From Lacticaseibacillus hulanensis (lineage in GTDB: Bacteria; Bacillota; Bacilli; Lactobacillales; Lactobacillaceae): a stretch of 50,061 nt of DNA. Where the stretch lies: the NCBI RefSeq assembly GCF_004010095.1, contig NZ_RRYD01000020.1, forward strand, positions 1 to 50,061, in the 5' to 3' direction. The first letter of the stretch is position 1. Each line of letters starts with the position of its first letter. Below the pieces are notes generated by a model. It saw nothing but the letters and a program-made list of their open reading frames with translations, was not told the origin of the DNA and ran no database searches. Below, piece after piece: positions 42,972-50,061 of the stretch. A program made the translations under genes and the position numbers.

Positions 42972-43868
42972 ATGTTAGAAGTTAAAAACCTAACCAAGCG
43001 CTTTGGCACGATGGTTGCCGTTGACGATGAAACCTTTAGCGTCAGCCCAGGTGAGATTATGGGGCTGATTGGGCAAAACGGGGCGGGGAAGACCACGACG
43101 TTCCGGATGATTCTGAATTTTATGAATCCCGATAGTGGCACCGTGTCGTGGCAGGGCCACAAGCTGACCAGTGCCGACTACAACATTCTCGGGTACCTGC
43201 CCGAAGAACGTGGACTGTACCCGAAAATGCGGGTTGAAGACCAAATTATGTATTTCGCGCAGCTACGCGGGATGAAGGCGGCGGACGTACGCAGCCAGAT
43301 TGGCCCCTGGATGAATCGATTCCAGGTTAAGGGCAAGCCAACTGACCGCGTGAAGGACCTTAGCAAGGGGAATCAGCAGAAGGTCCAGCTAATCGCGGCC
43401 CTGATTCACATGCCGAAGCTGGTGATTCTGGACGAACCGTTCACCGGCCTAGATCCCGTGAACGCGTCGATTCTGGAAGACGGAATTAAAATGTTGCGGG
43501 ATAGCGGTGCCGCGATTATCTATTCCAGCCACAACATGGGCAATGTTGAGGCTTTGTCTGACCACTTAATTATGTTGCGGCAGGGGCGGGTAGTCCTCCG
43601 CGGCACGGTGGCAGAAATCAGGCAGAGCTTCGGGCGCACGAAACTGTTCATTGAATCCCCGTTGAGCGCAGAAGAACTGGCGTCGTTTGCTGGCGTTGAG
43701 CGTGTGCGTGCGGATGGTGCGCGGTACGTGCTTACGTTGAATGACCCAGCGGCGGGGGAGCATATTTTTGCGGCGGCGACGGCGAAGGGCTATATTCCCG
43801 AGTTCAGCCAGCAGCCCCCGACGCTTGATGAAATATTCCGCATGAAAGCAGGTGCTAGTCATGAATAA
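42972..43868 (+). CDS. ABC exporter ATPase (NatA type)
   Basis: ATPase of 298 residues. Walker A GQNGAGKTTTFRM, Q-loop region YLPEERGLYPKM, signature LSKGNQQKVQLIAAL, Walker B LVILDEPFTGLDPVN, H-loop SSHNMGNVEALSD. The YLPEERGLYPKM segment is characteristic of the NatA/YhaQ sodium-exporter group. The gene overlaps the permease gene by eight bases. Substrate may be Na+ or a drug or peptide; not decidable from sequence. Confidence 0.93.
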   Translation: MLEVKNLTKRFGTMVAVDDETFSVSPGEIMGLIGQNGAGKTTTFRMILNFMNPDSGTVSWQGHKLTSADYNILGYLPEERGLYPKMRVEDQIMYFAQLRGMKAADVRSQIGPWMNRFQVKGKPTDRVKDLSKGNQQKVQLIAALIHMPKLVILDEPFTGLDPVNASILEDGIKMLRDSGAAIIYSSHNMGNVEALSDHLIMLRQGRVVLRGTVAEIRQSFGRTKLFIESPLSAEELASFAGVERVRADGARYVLTLNDPAAGEHIFAAATAKGYIPEFSQQPPTLDEIFRMKAGASHE

Positions 43869-45099
43869 ATTTTGGGTTGTCACTAAACAGGTGTACAAGA
43901 AGAACGTTCGGAGCGGCTCATGGCTATTTCTGGTGGTGTCGCCAATCTTGCTGGCGGCCATCATTATTGGGGTCGGCTTCATAATGGGGAACTCGGCGGA
44001 AAACGCCAAACTGGCGGTGGTCACGACGCAGCCGGCTGTGACCAGGACAATCGGGAAGGCGGCCGATGTTAAGGCCAAGACCTACACGAAAGCGGCCGCG
44101 GACAAGGCTTTGCGCGAGGAAAAAGTGGACGGGGTGCTGACCTTTGCCGCCGAAAAGTCGGCGCTGAGTGCGCATTTGACCACCCGCGTTGGTGGCCAGA
44201 CGATTGACACGGCGGGCATCACCGCGGTGCTGAATCAGATGAGCATGCAGTCGGCGGCCCAGCAGCTGCAATTGTCCAGTGCCCAGTTGCGGCAGCTGAC
44301 GGCACCAGCCAAGCTGAAAGAATCGGCGGTCGCCTTCAAGGACGGCAAGCGGGTGAACAAGGATTCATCCACGGATGCCGTTAATCGCGGCATTGCGATG
44401 GGAATCACCATCCTGATGATGCTCTTCATGATGGTTTACGGCAGTATTTTGGCTCAAGAAATCGCGACGGAAAAGGGTTCCCGGATTATGGAGATGCTGC
44501 TGTCGTCGGTCAGCGCCACAACCCAGTTCTTCGGCAAGCTAGCGGGGATTCTGCTGCTGTTATTCACCCAAATCGCCGTTTACGTGGTGGCGGGCGGTGC
44601 GGCGTGGCCGATGCTACAGAAGCAGGCAATCGTCAAAATGATGCTGGCCAATTTCGACTTCTCCGCGCTAGCATCTGTTAACGGCGCGCAGATTATTCTG
44701 TTCTTCCTCATTGGCACACTTAGCTATGCGGTTCTGGCGGCACTGACGGGCTCACTCGTTGCTAACCAGGAGCAGGTGCAACAGGCAGTCATGCCACTCA
44801 CGGTGCTCGGTTTGCTCGGCTATTTCGGGGCGCTTACCGCACAAGCGGGGGATTCCGCCATCATTCGCATTGGCAGCTACATTCCATTCCTGAGTGCGTC
44901 GATTATGCCCGTGCGTTCCACGATGGGATTCGCGACAAGCATGCAGGGCTGGATAGCGCTCGGTATCAGCACGGTGTTCCTCGGATTGTTCACCTGGTTT
45001 ACCGTTCGGGTGTACAAGGCCAATGTGCTGGTCTACAAGGAGGGCGGCTTAGGCAAAGCGTTGCGGTCCACGTTAACGTTCATGCGTGCGCAATCGTAG
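43861..45099 (+). CDS. ABC exporter permease (NatB type)
   Basis: Membrane subunit of 412 residues of the ABC-2 type: one N-terminal helix (residues 22-45), an extracellular domain (about 45-175), then five to six helices. The motif QEIATEKGSRIMEMLLSSVS is the ABC-2 permease coupling segment seen in NatB and YhaP. ATG 43861 overlaps the end of the ATPase gene and has AGGTG upstream. It pairs with the preceding ATPase. Confidence 0.92.
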   Translation: MNKFWVVTKQVYKKNVRSGSWLFLVVSPILLAAIIIGVGFIMGNSAENAKLAVVTTQPAVTRTIGKAADVKAKTYTKAAADKALREEKVDGVLTFAAEKSALSAHLTTRVGGQTIDTAGITAVLNQMSMQSAAQQLQLSSAQLRQLTAPAKLKESAVAFKDGKRVNKDSSTDAVNRGIAMGITILMMLFMMVYGSILAQEIATEKGSRIMEMLLSSVSATTQFFGKLAGILLLLFTQIAVYVVAGGAAWPMLQKQAIVKMMLANFDFSALASVNGAQIILFFLIGTLSYAVLAALTGSLVANQEQVQQAVMPLTVLGLLGYFGALTAQAGDSAIIRIGSYIPFLSASIMPVRSTMGFATSMQGWIALGISTVFLGLFTWFTVRVYKANVLVYKEGGLGKALRSTLTFMRAQS

Positions 45100-45143
45100 G
45101 TCGGCAGGTTCTCGGTAGAAGGTAACGCGCGCAAACATTAGTA

Positions 45144-45203
45144 ATCAAAAAGAGGAGACGTGCACCCTGCAGCGCAGGGCGGCCATCTCCTCTTTTTGAT
45201 TTG
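45144..45203. terminator. Bidirectional terminator after ABC exporter operon
   Basis: ATCAAAAAGAGGAGA and TCTCCTCTTTTTGAT form a perfect outer stem with an inner ACCCTGC/GCAGGG hairpin; T runs on both strands. Confidence 0.88.
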
Positions 45204-45213
45204 GTGATAAAAC

Positions 45214-45522
45214 TTAGAACCGAAAACCGCGGCTGAGCAGGATGCTTTCGTCAGCACTTGATGAGGGTGCAAAGCCCTTGCTAAGTAGGTCCTTGATGTA
45301 CAGACCGTTGTAGATGAAGCTGAAGATAAAGGTGACTAGCGTTGCACCGAACCCGAGCGTGAACGAGCCACACGCCACCTCAATTAATGCAATAATGGCG
45401 AACCATTTGAAGTCGCCGCGGAACAGGGCGGGGAAGAAGCCAAAGAAGAGGGTGGTCCAAGAGTAACCAACCTTTACCTGTTTGGTTTCACCCGTGTACG
45501 AGCTTGTTAAATTAACGTGCAT
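45214..45522 (-). CDS. Small membrane protein (HrgC/DUF2628-like)
   Basis: Protein of 102 residues with a polar N terminus (VNLTSSYTGETKQVKVGYSW) and two hydrophobic segments around residues 22-50 and 52-75. The pattern 'GxSWTTLFFGFFPALFRGDFKWF' split over these segments is seen in small Firmicutes membrane proteins of unknown function often called HrgC-like or DUF2628. GGAGG precedes the ATG and an extended -10 (TGCTATACT, about 45555-45563) lies upstream. Confidence 0.75.
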   Translation of the reverse strand: MHVNLTSSYTGETKQVKVGYSWTTLFFGFFPALFRGDFKWFAIIALIEVACGSFTLGFGATLVTFIFSFIYNGLYIKDLLSKGFAPSSSADESILLSRGFRF

Positions 45523-45931
45523 GATTTACGTCCTCCAATGTTATATTGGCTTGAGTATAGCATGATTACGGCCGCACGATGTCAGACTTGAGCAGTAATT
45601 GTCAAAATAATTGATACATGCAATGTTATTTTGCATGAACACTGGCCAAAAAGTTTGCTGTTTTTTGACCAACCACTCAAAGCGCGCGCCCATGCGTAAG
45701 TAAGCGGCTGCGGTAATAATATTCTTGGCCGCTAAGTCCCGCGCTCTGCCTGTCCGGAGCGCAACAAGCCTTAACTTTCGCGGGCAGGAGTGGCATAATC
45801 CAATGTGGAGCTTACTAATATATAGGAAATAGTTATACATAGTAGTGGGAATTAATTGCTCAATTTAATTATTTTGACCATGCACGCAAAAGTGCTTTTT
45901 ATTTTGCGCGCAAACCTTCGGAGGTGAAAGA
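45523..45931. other. Divergent intergenic region upstream of MFS gene
   Basis: Contains the promoter of the small membrane gene on the left. On the right, TGCACGCAAAA (from about 45881) and TTTTGCGCGCA (to about 45912) form an 11-bp inverted repeat with one mismatch, just before the MFS ribosome site; it could be an operator or hairpin. The 99-codon minus-strand frame between has no ribosome site and looks spurious. Confidence 0.45.
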
Positions 45932-47149
45932 ATGGACGACGAAACGCGTGAACAGGGGCCATGGCGGCGTAATTTGTACGTGCTCTGGGGCTGTACCTTC
46001 GTTGCGGGGATTGCCTTCAGCGAAATCATGCCGTTCATGTCCCTTTACGTTAATCAATTAGGGCATTTTAGTAAGCAACAGGTGTCGTTTTACAGTGGCC
46101 TTGTCTACGCCGCGACTTTTCTGGTGACGGCAATCGTGTCACCAATCTGGGGTAGCCTAGCTGATCGCAAGGGCCGGAAAATTATGTTATTGCGAGCCTC
46201 TGCCGGGACGGCGCTCGCGATGTTCCTCATGGGACTGGCGACCAACGTGTGGATGCTAATTGGGCTCCGCGCGCTCCAAGGGTTGTTTGCGGGCTTTATC
46301 TCTAACGCGCAGGCACTCGTTGCCTCCCAAACGCCGCGGCGGTACAGTGGCCGTGCGCTCGGGACGCTCGTGACGGGATCAACGTCGGGGATGCTCATGG
46401 GGCCAATCATCGGCGGGATTCTTGCCCAGGTATTTTCCATTCGCAACACCTTCTTCATCACGGCGGGATTATTAATGCTGACATGTTTGCTGTCGGCGGT
46501 TCTGGTTGAAGAATACTTTGTGCCAGTTGAACGGCCAAAGGGGCAAAAGCGTGAGGGTTTGCTGAAGCAGTTCGACAACCCCAAGCTCATCATTATCCTG
46601 TTGTGCTCGACGCTGATTGTGCAGCTCGGGAACGCTTCGATTTCACCAATTATCAGTCTGTACGTGCGTGAATTAATGCACTACCGCGGCCCAATTACCG
46701 TTGTTGCCGGCGTGATTGCCGCGTTACCCGGGATTTCCAACATCATTATGGCCCCCCGGCTCGGTAAGTATGGGGATACGCACGGCTCGGGGAAGGTACT
46801 GATCGGCGGTTACCTGTTTGCGGTGCTTGTGTACTTCCCGCAAGGTTTTGTCGGCAGCATCGTTGCCCTGGGCGTGCTGCGCTTCATGGTCGGTGTGTCT
46901 GATGGGGCACTGTTCCCAACCATCCAAACACTGCTCACGAAGAACTCACCAGTCTCGGCGACCAGTGCTATTTTATCCTGGAACCAATCATTCCAGGCAC
47001 TTGGCAACATGTTTGGTGCTTTCCTCGGTGGCGCGCTTGCCGGTGCGTTTGATTACAACGTCGTCTTCATTTCGACCGCGTTCATGTTGCTCATCAACTT
47101 CATCATTCTGTGGTTTACGGAGCCATCGCTGCGGAAAGGCAACCGGTAG
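45932..47149 (+). CDS. MFS multidrug efflux transporter (MdtG/TetA-like)
   Basis: Major facilitator superfamily protein of 405 residues, twelve predicted helices. Motif A is GSLADRKGRKIMLLR (between helices 2 and 3) and the drug:H+ antiporter motif C-like GSTSGMLMGPIIGG lies in helix 5. These mark the DHA1 drug exporter group. GGAGGTG lies upstream of the ATG. Substrate unknown. Confidence 0.9.
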   Translation: MDDETREQGPWRRNLYVLWGCTFVAGIAFSEIMPFMSLYVNQLGHFSKQQVSFYSGLVYAATFLVTAIVSPIWGSLADRKGRKIMLLRASAGTALAMFLMGLATNVWMLIGLRALQGLFAGFISNAQALVASQTPRRYSGRALGTLVTGSTSGMLMGPIIGGILAQVFSIRNTFFITAGLLMLTCLLSAVLVEEYFVPVERPKGQKREGLLKQFDNPKLIIILLCSTLIVQLGNASISPIISLYVRELMHYRGPITVVAGVIAALPGISNIIMAPRLGKYGDTHGSGKVLIGGYLFAVLVYFPQGFVGSIVALGVLRFMVGVSDGALFPTIQTLLTKNSPVSATSAILSWNQSFQALGNMFGAFLGGALAGAFDYNVVFISTAFMLLINFIILWFTEPSLRKGNR

Positions 47150-47186
47150 CGGGCTTTGCCTGAGTTATTAACCAATCATTGTTGAC

Positions 47187-47225
47187 AAGATGGGCGTGAC
47201 CGAATTGGCCACGCCCATTTTTTAT
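47187..47225 (+). terminator. Terminator after MFS gene
   Basis: ATGGGCGTGACC and GGCCACGCCCAT pair around a five-base loop, followed by six Ts. Confidence 0.9.
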
Positions 47226-47236
47226 TTGGCATTGCG

Positions 47237-47265
47237 TTGACTTTCGGCCCAATTGGAATTATATT
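47237..47265 (+). promoter_or_regulatory. T-box promoter
   Basis: TTGACT (47237-47242), 17-nt spacer, TATATT (47260-47265), just ahead of the T-box leader. Confidence 0.8.
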
Positions 47266-47274
47266 AAGTGCATG

Positions 47275-47543
47275 AGAAATCAATAAGATTTTCACTACGA
47301 AAGGAAGAGTAAGCGCGCACGTTGGTATCAGGAAGTCATCGGGATTGGGAAGATGGCACAACGGCGAGCTGAAGGTAGTCCCGGAGTGAAAGGTGGCACC
47401 CATTATCGTGCAGCGTTAACCGAATGTCGTCGTTCGGCCAACGCGTTGAGGCGTGAGTCGTGAGGTTTGCGCACACACAGGGTGGTACCGCTTGTTTATA
47501 GCCCCTATGCTAGCAATTGTCGCTAACATAGGGGCTATTTTTG
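47275..47543 (+). ncRNA. T-box leader without an adjacent amino acid gene
   Basis: T-box sequence AGGGTGGTACCGC at 47479-47491, followed by a terminator ATAGCCCCTATG / CATAGGGGCTAT with T run (47498-47543). Stem I elements AAGAGTA and GGAAGTCATCGGG are visible. The specifier lies in the context GAAAGGTGGCACC; by alignment with the brnQ T-box GGT (Gly) is the first choice, but GGC or TGG cannot be excluded. The next gene, 455 bp downstream, is a cation/proton antiporter, not a tRNA synthetase or amino acid gene. Confidence 0.85.
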
Positions 47544-47998
47544 ATTTCTCAATCGCTGGCAGCAGCCACATCGTTTCACCTGAGTATTTTAGAGCGTAGG
47601 GAAGTGATACATCATGCTAAAGGATAGCAATGGTGGCAAGGGTGAAGTGAGTAGGCGCTAAAATCCCCGGCAACCATGCACAAACACATAGATACTTCAC
47701 ATATCGCATTTAATCCCGTTGCCGATTTTGTGGTGGCGGACACATATTGATTGACCAGCCATTTTTTGTTGATCACATATGATGAAGATGCGGCGGATTC
47801 GCTGTATCTCGTCACCGCGTGAATTCGCGGTACATAACTAATCGTTGGCGCTGTTGGACAAGCCACTGGCGCCGAACATAATTAAATTGACCTTGCTGGG
47901 AAGGGATTAACACGTTGGGGCGGCACTGTGACTCGCGCACCACCGATACCGATAGCTATTGGGCTGACCTTCCCTGCAGCAGCCTTTAGGAGGAATAC
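47544..47998 (+). other. Region between T-box and antiporter with ACATA motif array
   Basis: This stretch shows no long ORF. A 15-codon frame (47614-47661) has a weak AGGGAAG site. Motifs ACACATA (47684), TCACATA (47697), ACACATA (47740), TCACATA (47773), and shorter ACATA at 47832 and 47876 follow, several directly after hairpins (GTGAAGT/ACTTCAC, CCGCG/CGCGG, GGCGC/GCGCC). The pieces DFVVADTY and FLLITYDEDAADSLYLVTA appear between stops in one frame, so a decayed gene is possible, but I do not recognise it. Confidence 0.5.
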
Positions 47999-49180
47999 AT
48001 GGACTTTGTTGGTGCACTCGCGTTTTTACTCGTCACCACCACGCTAGCCGGCCATTTTGCGCGGCGCTTCGGGTTGCCGGCCGTGGTTGCCGAAATTTTG
48101 ATTGGCGTTCTTGTTGGGCCGGCGGTGTTCGGCCTAATTCACACAAATCAGTTAATCAGCACGTTCGCGGATATTGGGGTGATTGTGCTGATGTTTTTGG
48201 GTGGCCTCGAAAGTGATTTGGCACTCCTCAAGCGTTACCTGAGGCCGGCCATTATTGTGGCGGTCTCTGGGGTGATTGCACCAGTTCTGCTCATCGGTGT
48301 GGCCAGCCACTTTTTTGGCTTCAACTGGTTTGAGGCAATCTTCATCGGGGTGATTTTCTCGGCAACGTCCGTGTCAATCTCGGTTGAGGTGCTCAAAGAA
48401 TACGGGGCGCTCGGCACGCGGGAAGGCGCCACGATTTTGGGGGCGGCCGTGGCCGACGACATCATCGGCGTTATCCTGCTCAGCATCATGATTGCGCTCA
48501 TGGGTAGTGCCGATGCTGCGGGCAGCGCGGCGCCGCTATGGCTGACACTACTCGAGCAGTGCGGGTTCTTCGTCGCATGTTACGCGCTGGTGCGCTGGCT
48601 TGCTCCCGTGTTGATGACGCTGAGTGACAAGGTGCTGATGACGGCCAGCCCCATCATCATGTCCTTAGTGATTTGTTTTGCCATGGCCTGGCTTGCGGAT
48701 TTTGTTAGCTTGAGCGGTGCTGTGGGTGCCTTCTTCGCCGGTGTTGCCGTTGCCCAGACCGACTGGAAACAGCAGGCGGCGGCCAGCATCGAACCAATTG
48801 GGTACGCGGTTTTTATTCCCGTCTTTTTCGTCAGTGTGGGCCTCGACGTTACGTTTAGCGGGCTGAAGGAATCGTTGCCGTTTGTCATCATCATGACCGT
48901 CCTCGGCGTTTTGACCAAACTAATTGGTTGCGGGTTCGGAGCGCGCATTAGCGGGTTTACCGGGCGCAGTACGTACATTATTGGCGCCGGGATGATCTCG
49001 CGGGGCGAAATGGCGTTAATCACGGCTCAGATTGGCTTTTCGGCGCACTTGTTAGCGAGCGCCTACTACTCAGACATAATTCTGGTGATAATTTTGGTCA
49101 CGTTGATTGCACCATTTATGCTCAAGCACGCCCTTAGTGGTGGCGATGCGCTGATGGTTGAACCGGAATCCGGCAGATGA
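47999..49180 (+). CDS. CPA2-family cation/proton antiporter
   Basis: Membrane protein of 393 residues with twelve to thirteen helices of the KefB/NapA type. The start GHFARRFGLPAVVAEILIGVLVGP, FATSVSIS-like ATSVSISVEVL and the unwound-helix region AAVADDIIGVILL with its Asp pair are family signatures; GAGMISRGEMALI is near the end. It exchanges Na+ or K+ for H+. No C-terminal TrkA-N domain is present. AGGAGG precedes the ATG. Confidence 0.92.
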   Translation: MDFVGALAFLLVTTTLAGHFARRFGLPAVVAEILIGVLVGPAVFGLIHTNQLISTFADIGVIVLMFLGGLESDLALLKRYLRPAIIVAVSGVIAPVLLIGVASHFFGFNWFEAIFIGVIFSATSVSISVEVLKEYGALGTREGATILGAAVADDIIGVILLSIMIALMGSADAAGSAAPLWLTLLEQCGFFVACYALVRWLAPVLMTLSDKVLMTASPIIMSLVICFAMAWLADFVSLSGAVGAFFAGVAVAQTDWKQQAAASIEPIGYAVFIPVFFVSVGLDVTFSGLKESLPFVIIMTVLGVLTKLIGCGFGARISGFTGRSTYIIGAGMISRGEMALITAQIGFSAHLLASAYYSDIILVIILVTLIAPFMLKHALSGGDALMVEPESGR

Positions 49181-49321
49181 TTAAATTGCTTATAAAATGT
49201 TAGTGAAAATGGTAGACTAGGAGAAGTGAAAAAGCTAAACTAGGGATAAATGGATTTGGCTTAGCTCTGGAATATTGGCAGTGTTTCTGGCCAACGTTCC
49301 GGGGTCGAAAGAGGTGAGCAG

Positions 49322-49897
49322 ATGGATACTCAAAACGCAATTGCAGATGCAACCAAACAATTAGTTGAGCAGCGGGGCTTTGCGGCTGTGACGGTGACTA
49401 CCATCATGAGCGCTGCCCACCTGCGTCGACAGACTTTTTATGACCACTTTAAGGACAAGTACGACGTGGTTGCCTGGATTTACCAAAACGATGCCCACGA
49501 CGTTACGGGGCACACACAAAGCGGCAACTGGACTGCGGTCCTCAAGTCATTGGTGCAGTATTTCGATAATAATCGGCGCTTTTACCGCGACATTCTTGCT
49601 GTTGAAGGGCAGAACGCGCCCGCAGCGGTTGTTCGCGACTGCTTCAAGAATATTATCTGCAACGGCTTAATGGCCCTTAGCCGTGAAGAGCAGGTAACTA
49701 TCGGTGGGCAGTACTGCCAGTTCATGCGCGAGCTACTTGCTGACGGCGTAATGGCCGAGTTGCAGCGCTGGATGACTGCACTGAAGCCACGGACGGCACA
49801 GCAGGAAAACGAGTTTTTACGGACGTTTATTGAAGACCAAATCAACGGTGTCCTCTTGCGTCGGCGCCGTATTAACGAGTACCGGTCTATCGCCTAA
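49322..49897 (+). CDS. TetR-family regulator (DhaS-like)
   Basis: Protein of 191 residues. The N-terminal TetR helix-turn-helix is clear: VTVTTIMSAAHLRRQTFYDHFKD-type pattern followed by KYDVVAWIY. The ligand domain (HTQSGNWTAVLKSLVQYFDNNRRFY) resembles the TetR C-terminal domain of DhaS and related Firmicutes activators. GAGGTGAG lies upstream of the ATG. It is 141 bp downstream of the antiporter; a direct link is not shown. Confidence 0.9.
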   Translation: MDTQNAIADATKQLVEQRGFAAVTVTTIMSAAHLRRQTFYDHFKDKYDVVAWIYQNDAHDVTGHTQSGNWTAVLKSLVQYFDNNRRFYRDILAVEGQNAPAAVVRDCFKNIICNGLMALSREEQVTIGGQYCQFMRELLADGVMAELQRWMTALKPRTAQQENEFLRTFIEDQINGVLLRRRRINEYRSIA

Positions 49898-49909
49898 CAA
49901 AATATTCCA

Positions 49910-49943
49910 CACAAAAGCAGGCCGGATTCCGACCTGCTTTTGT
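49910..49943 (+). terminator. Terminator after TetR gene
   Basis: AAAAGCAGG and CCTGCTTTTG pair with inner CGG/CCG around a three-base loop. The rest of the window to 50061 shows no gene. Confidence 0.85.
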
Positions 49944-50061
49944 TGGCCGGCAGCGTCAGTGGTTTCGGAGTTGGTTGGTACTGTGTGGTATAGGGGCCGC
50001 GCCTGGGCGGGGCCGGTGCGCGTTCCGTGCGGCTGGGATTTTCCGTGCGGCCGGTTGAAGC

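Noticed and set aside
45541-45840. 99-codon minus-strand frame upstream of the small membrane gene
   Set aside because: No ribosome site and composition unlike neighbours; overlaps the promoter of the adjacent gene.
47612-47866. 84-codon minus-strand frame antisense to the T-box downstream region
   Set aside because: No ribosome site or domain; probably chance.

Overview
The window looks like a chromosomal segment of a homofermentative lactic acid bacterium of the Lactobacillaceae. The grounds are a moderately GC-rich Firmicutes gene set with strong AGGAGG ribosome sites, class II fructose-bisphosphate aldolase, class II GalT, a CIRCE-controlled ClpL, T-box leaders and many short intrinsic terminators. 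I cannot name the species. I saw no rRNA, tRNA, prophage, insertion sequence or CRISPR array.

Layout. 1-4.6 kb: a Nudix hydrolase and a galR-galK-galT operon with a paired operator. 4.7-9.0 kb (minus strand): a GH65 disaccharide phosphorylase, beta-phosphoglucomutase and a Cof-type HAD phosphatase in one operon. 9.3-12.4 kb: a lipid kinase, an XRE regulator with helical repeats and a PHP phosphatase. 12.5-16.3 kb: three paralogous membrane GGDEF proteins in a row. 16.6-24.9 kb: two branched-chain amino acid uptake systems, brnQ (minus) and livJHMGF (plus), with unusually elaborate leaders. 25.5-28.8 kb: a GGDEF-EAL protein and an EAL protein. 28.9-32.2 kb: fba, pnuC, efp. 32.3-34.3 kb: a guanine-class riboswitch and a broken adenine deaminase gene. 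34.5-36.5 kb: an EAL protein followed by a MtlA-like PTS permease lacking its IIB cysteine. 36.9-41.9 kb: GNAT, glutathione peroxidase, amino acid permease and a frameshifted clpL. 42.3-49.9 kb: a membrane XRE regulator with a NatAB-type ABC exporter, a small membrane protein, an MFS exporter, an orphan T-box, a CPA2 antiporter and a TetR regulator.

Two themes stand out. First, six GGDEF/EAL proteins in 24 kb form a near-complete cyclic dinucleotide turnover set, with no recognisable receptor nearby. All catalytic residues I checked are present, but all four GGDEF domains carry Asn where Asp usually reads guanine. Second, there is dense RNA-level control. brnQ has a T-box (probable Ile specifier ATC) followed by an array of hairpins and CACATA motifs and a 25-residue leader ORF. 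livJHMGF has a Leu-rich leader peptide and a mutually exclusive terminator/antiterminator, again followed by ACACATA motifs. The same motif array follows an orphan T-box near 47.6 kb. A separate family of long palindromes with compensated arms sits directly after the stop codons of brnQ and livH. efp is preceded by a short ORF encoding Pro-Pro-Pro, the sequence EF-P is needed to translate, which suggests autoregulation. Two genes, ade and clpL, are broken by a single nucleotide change each.
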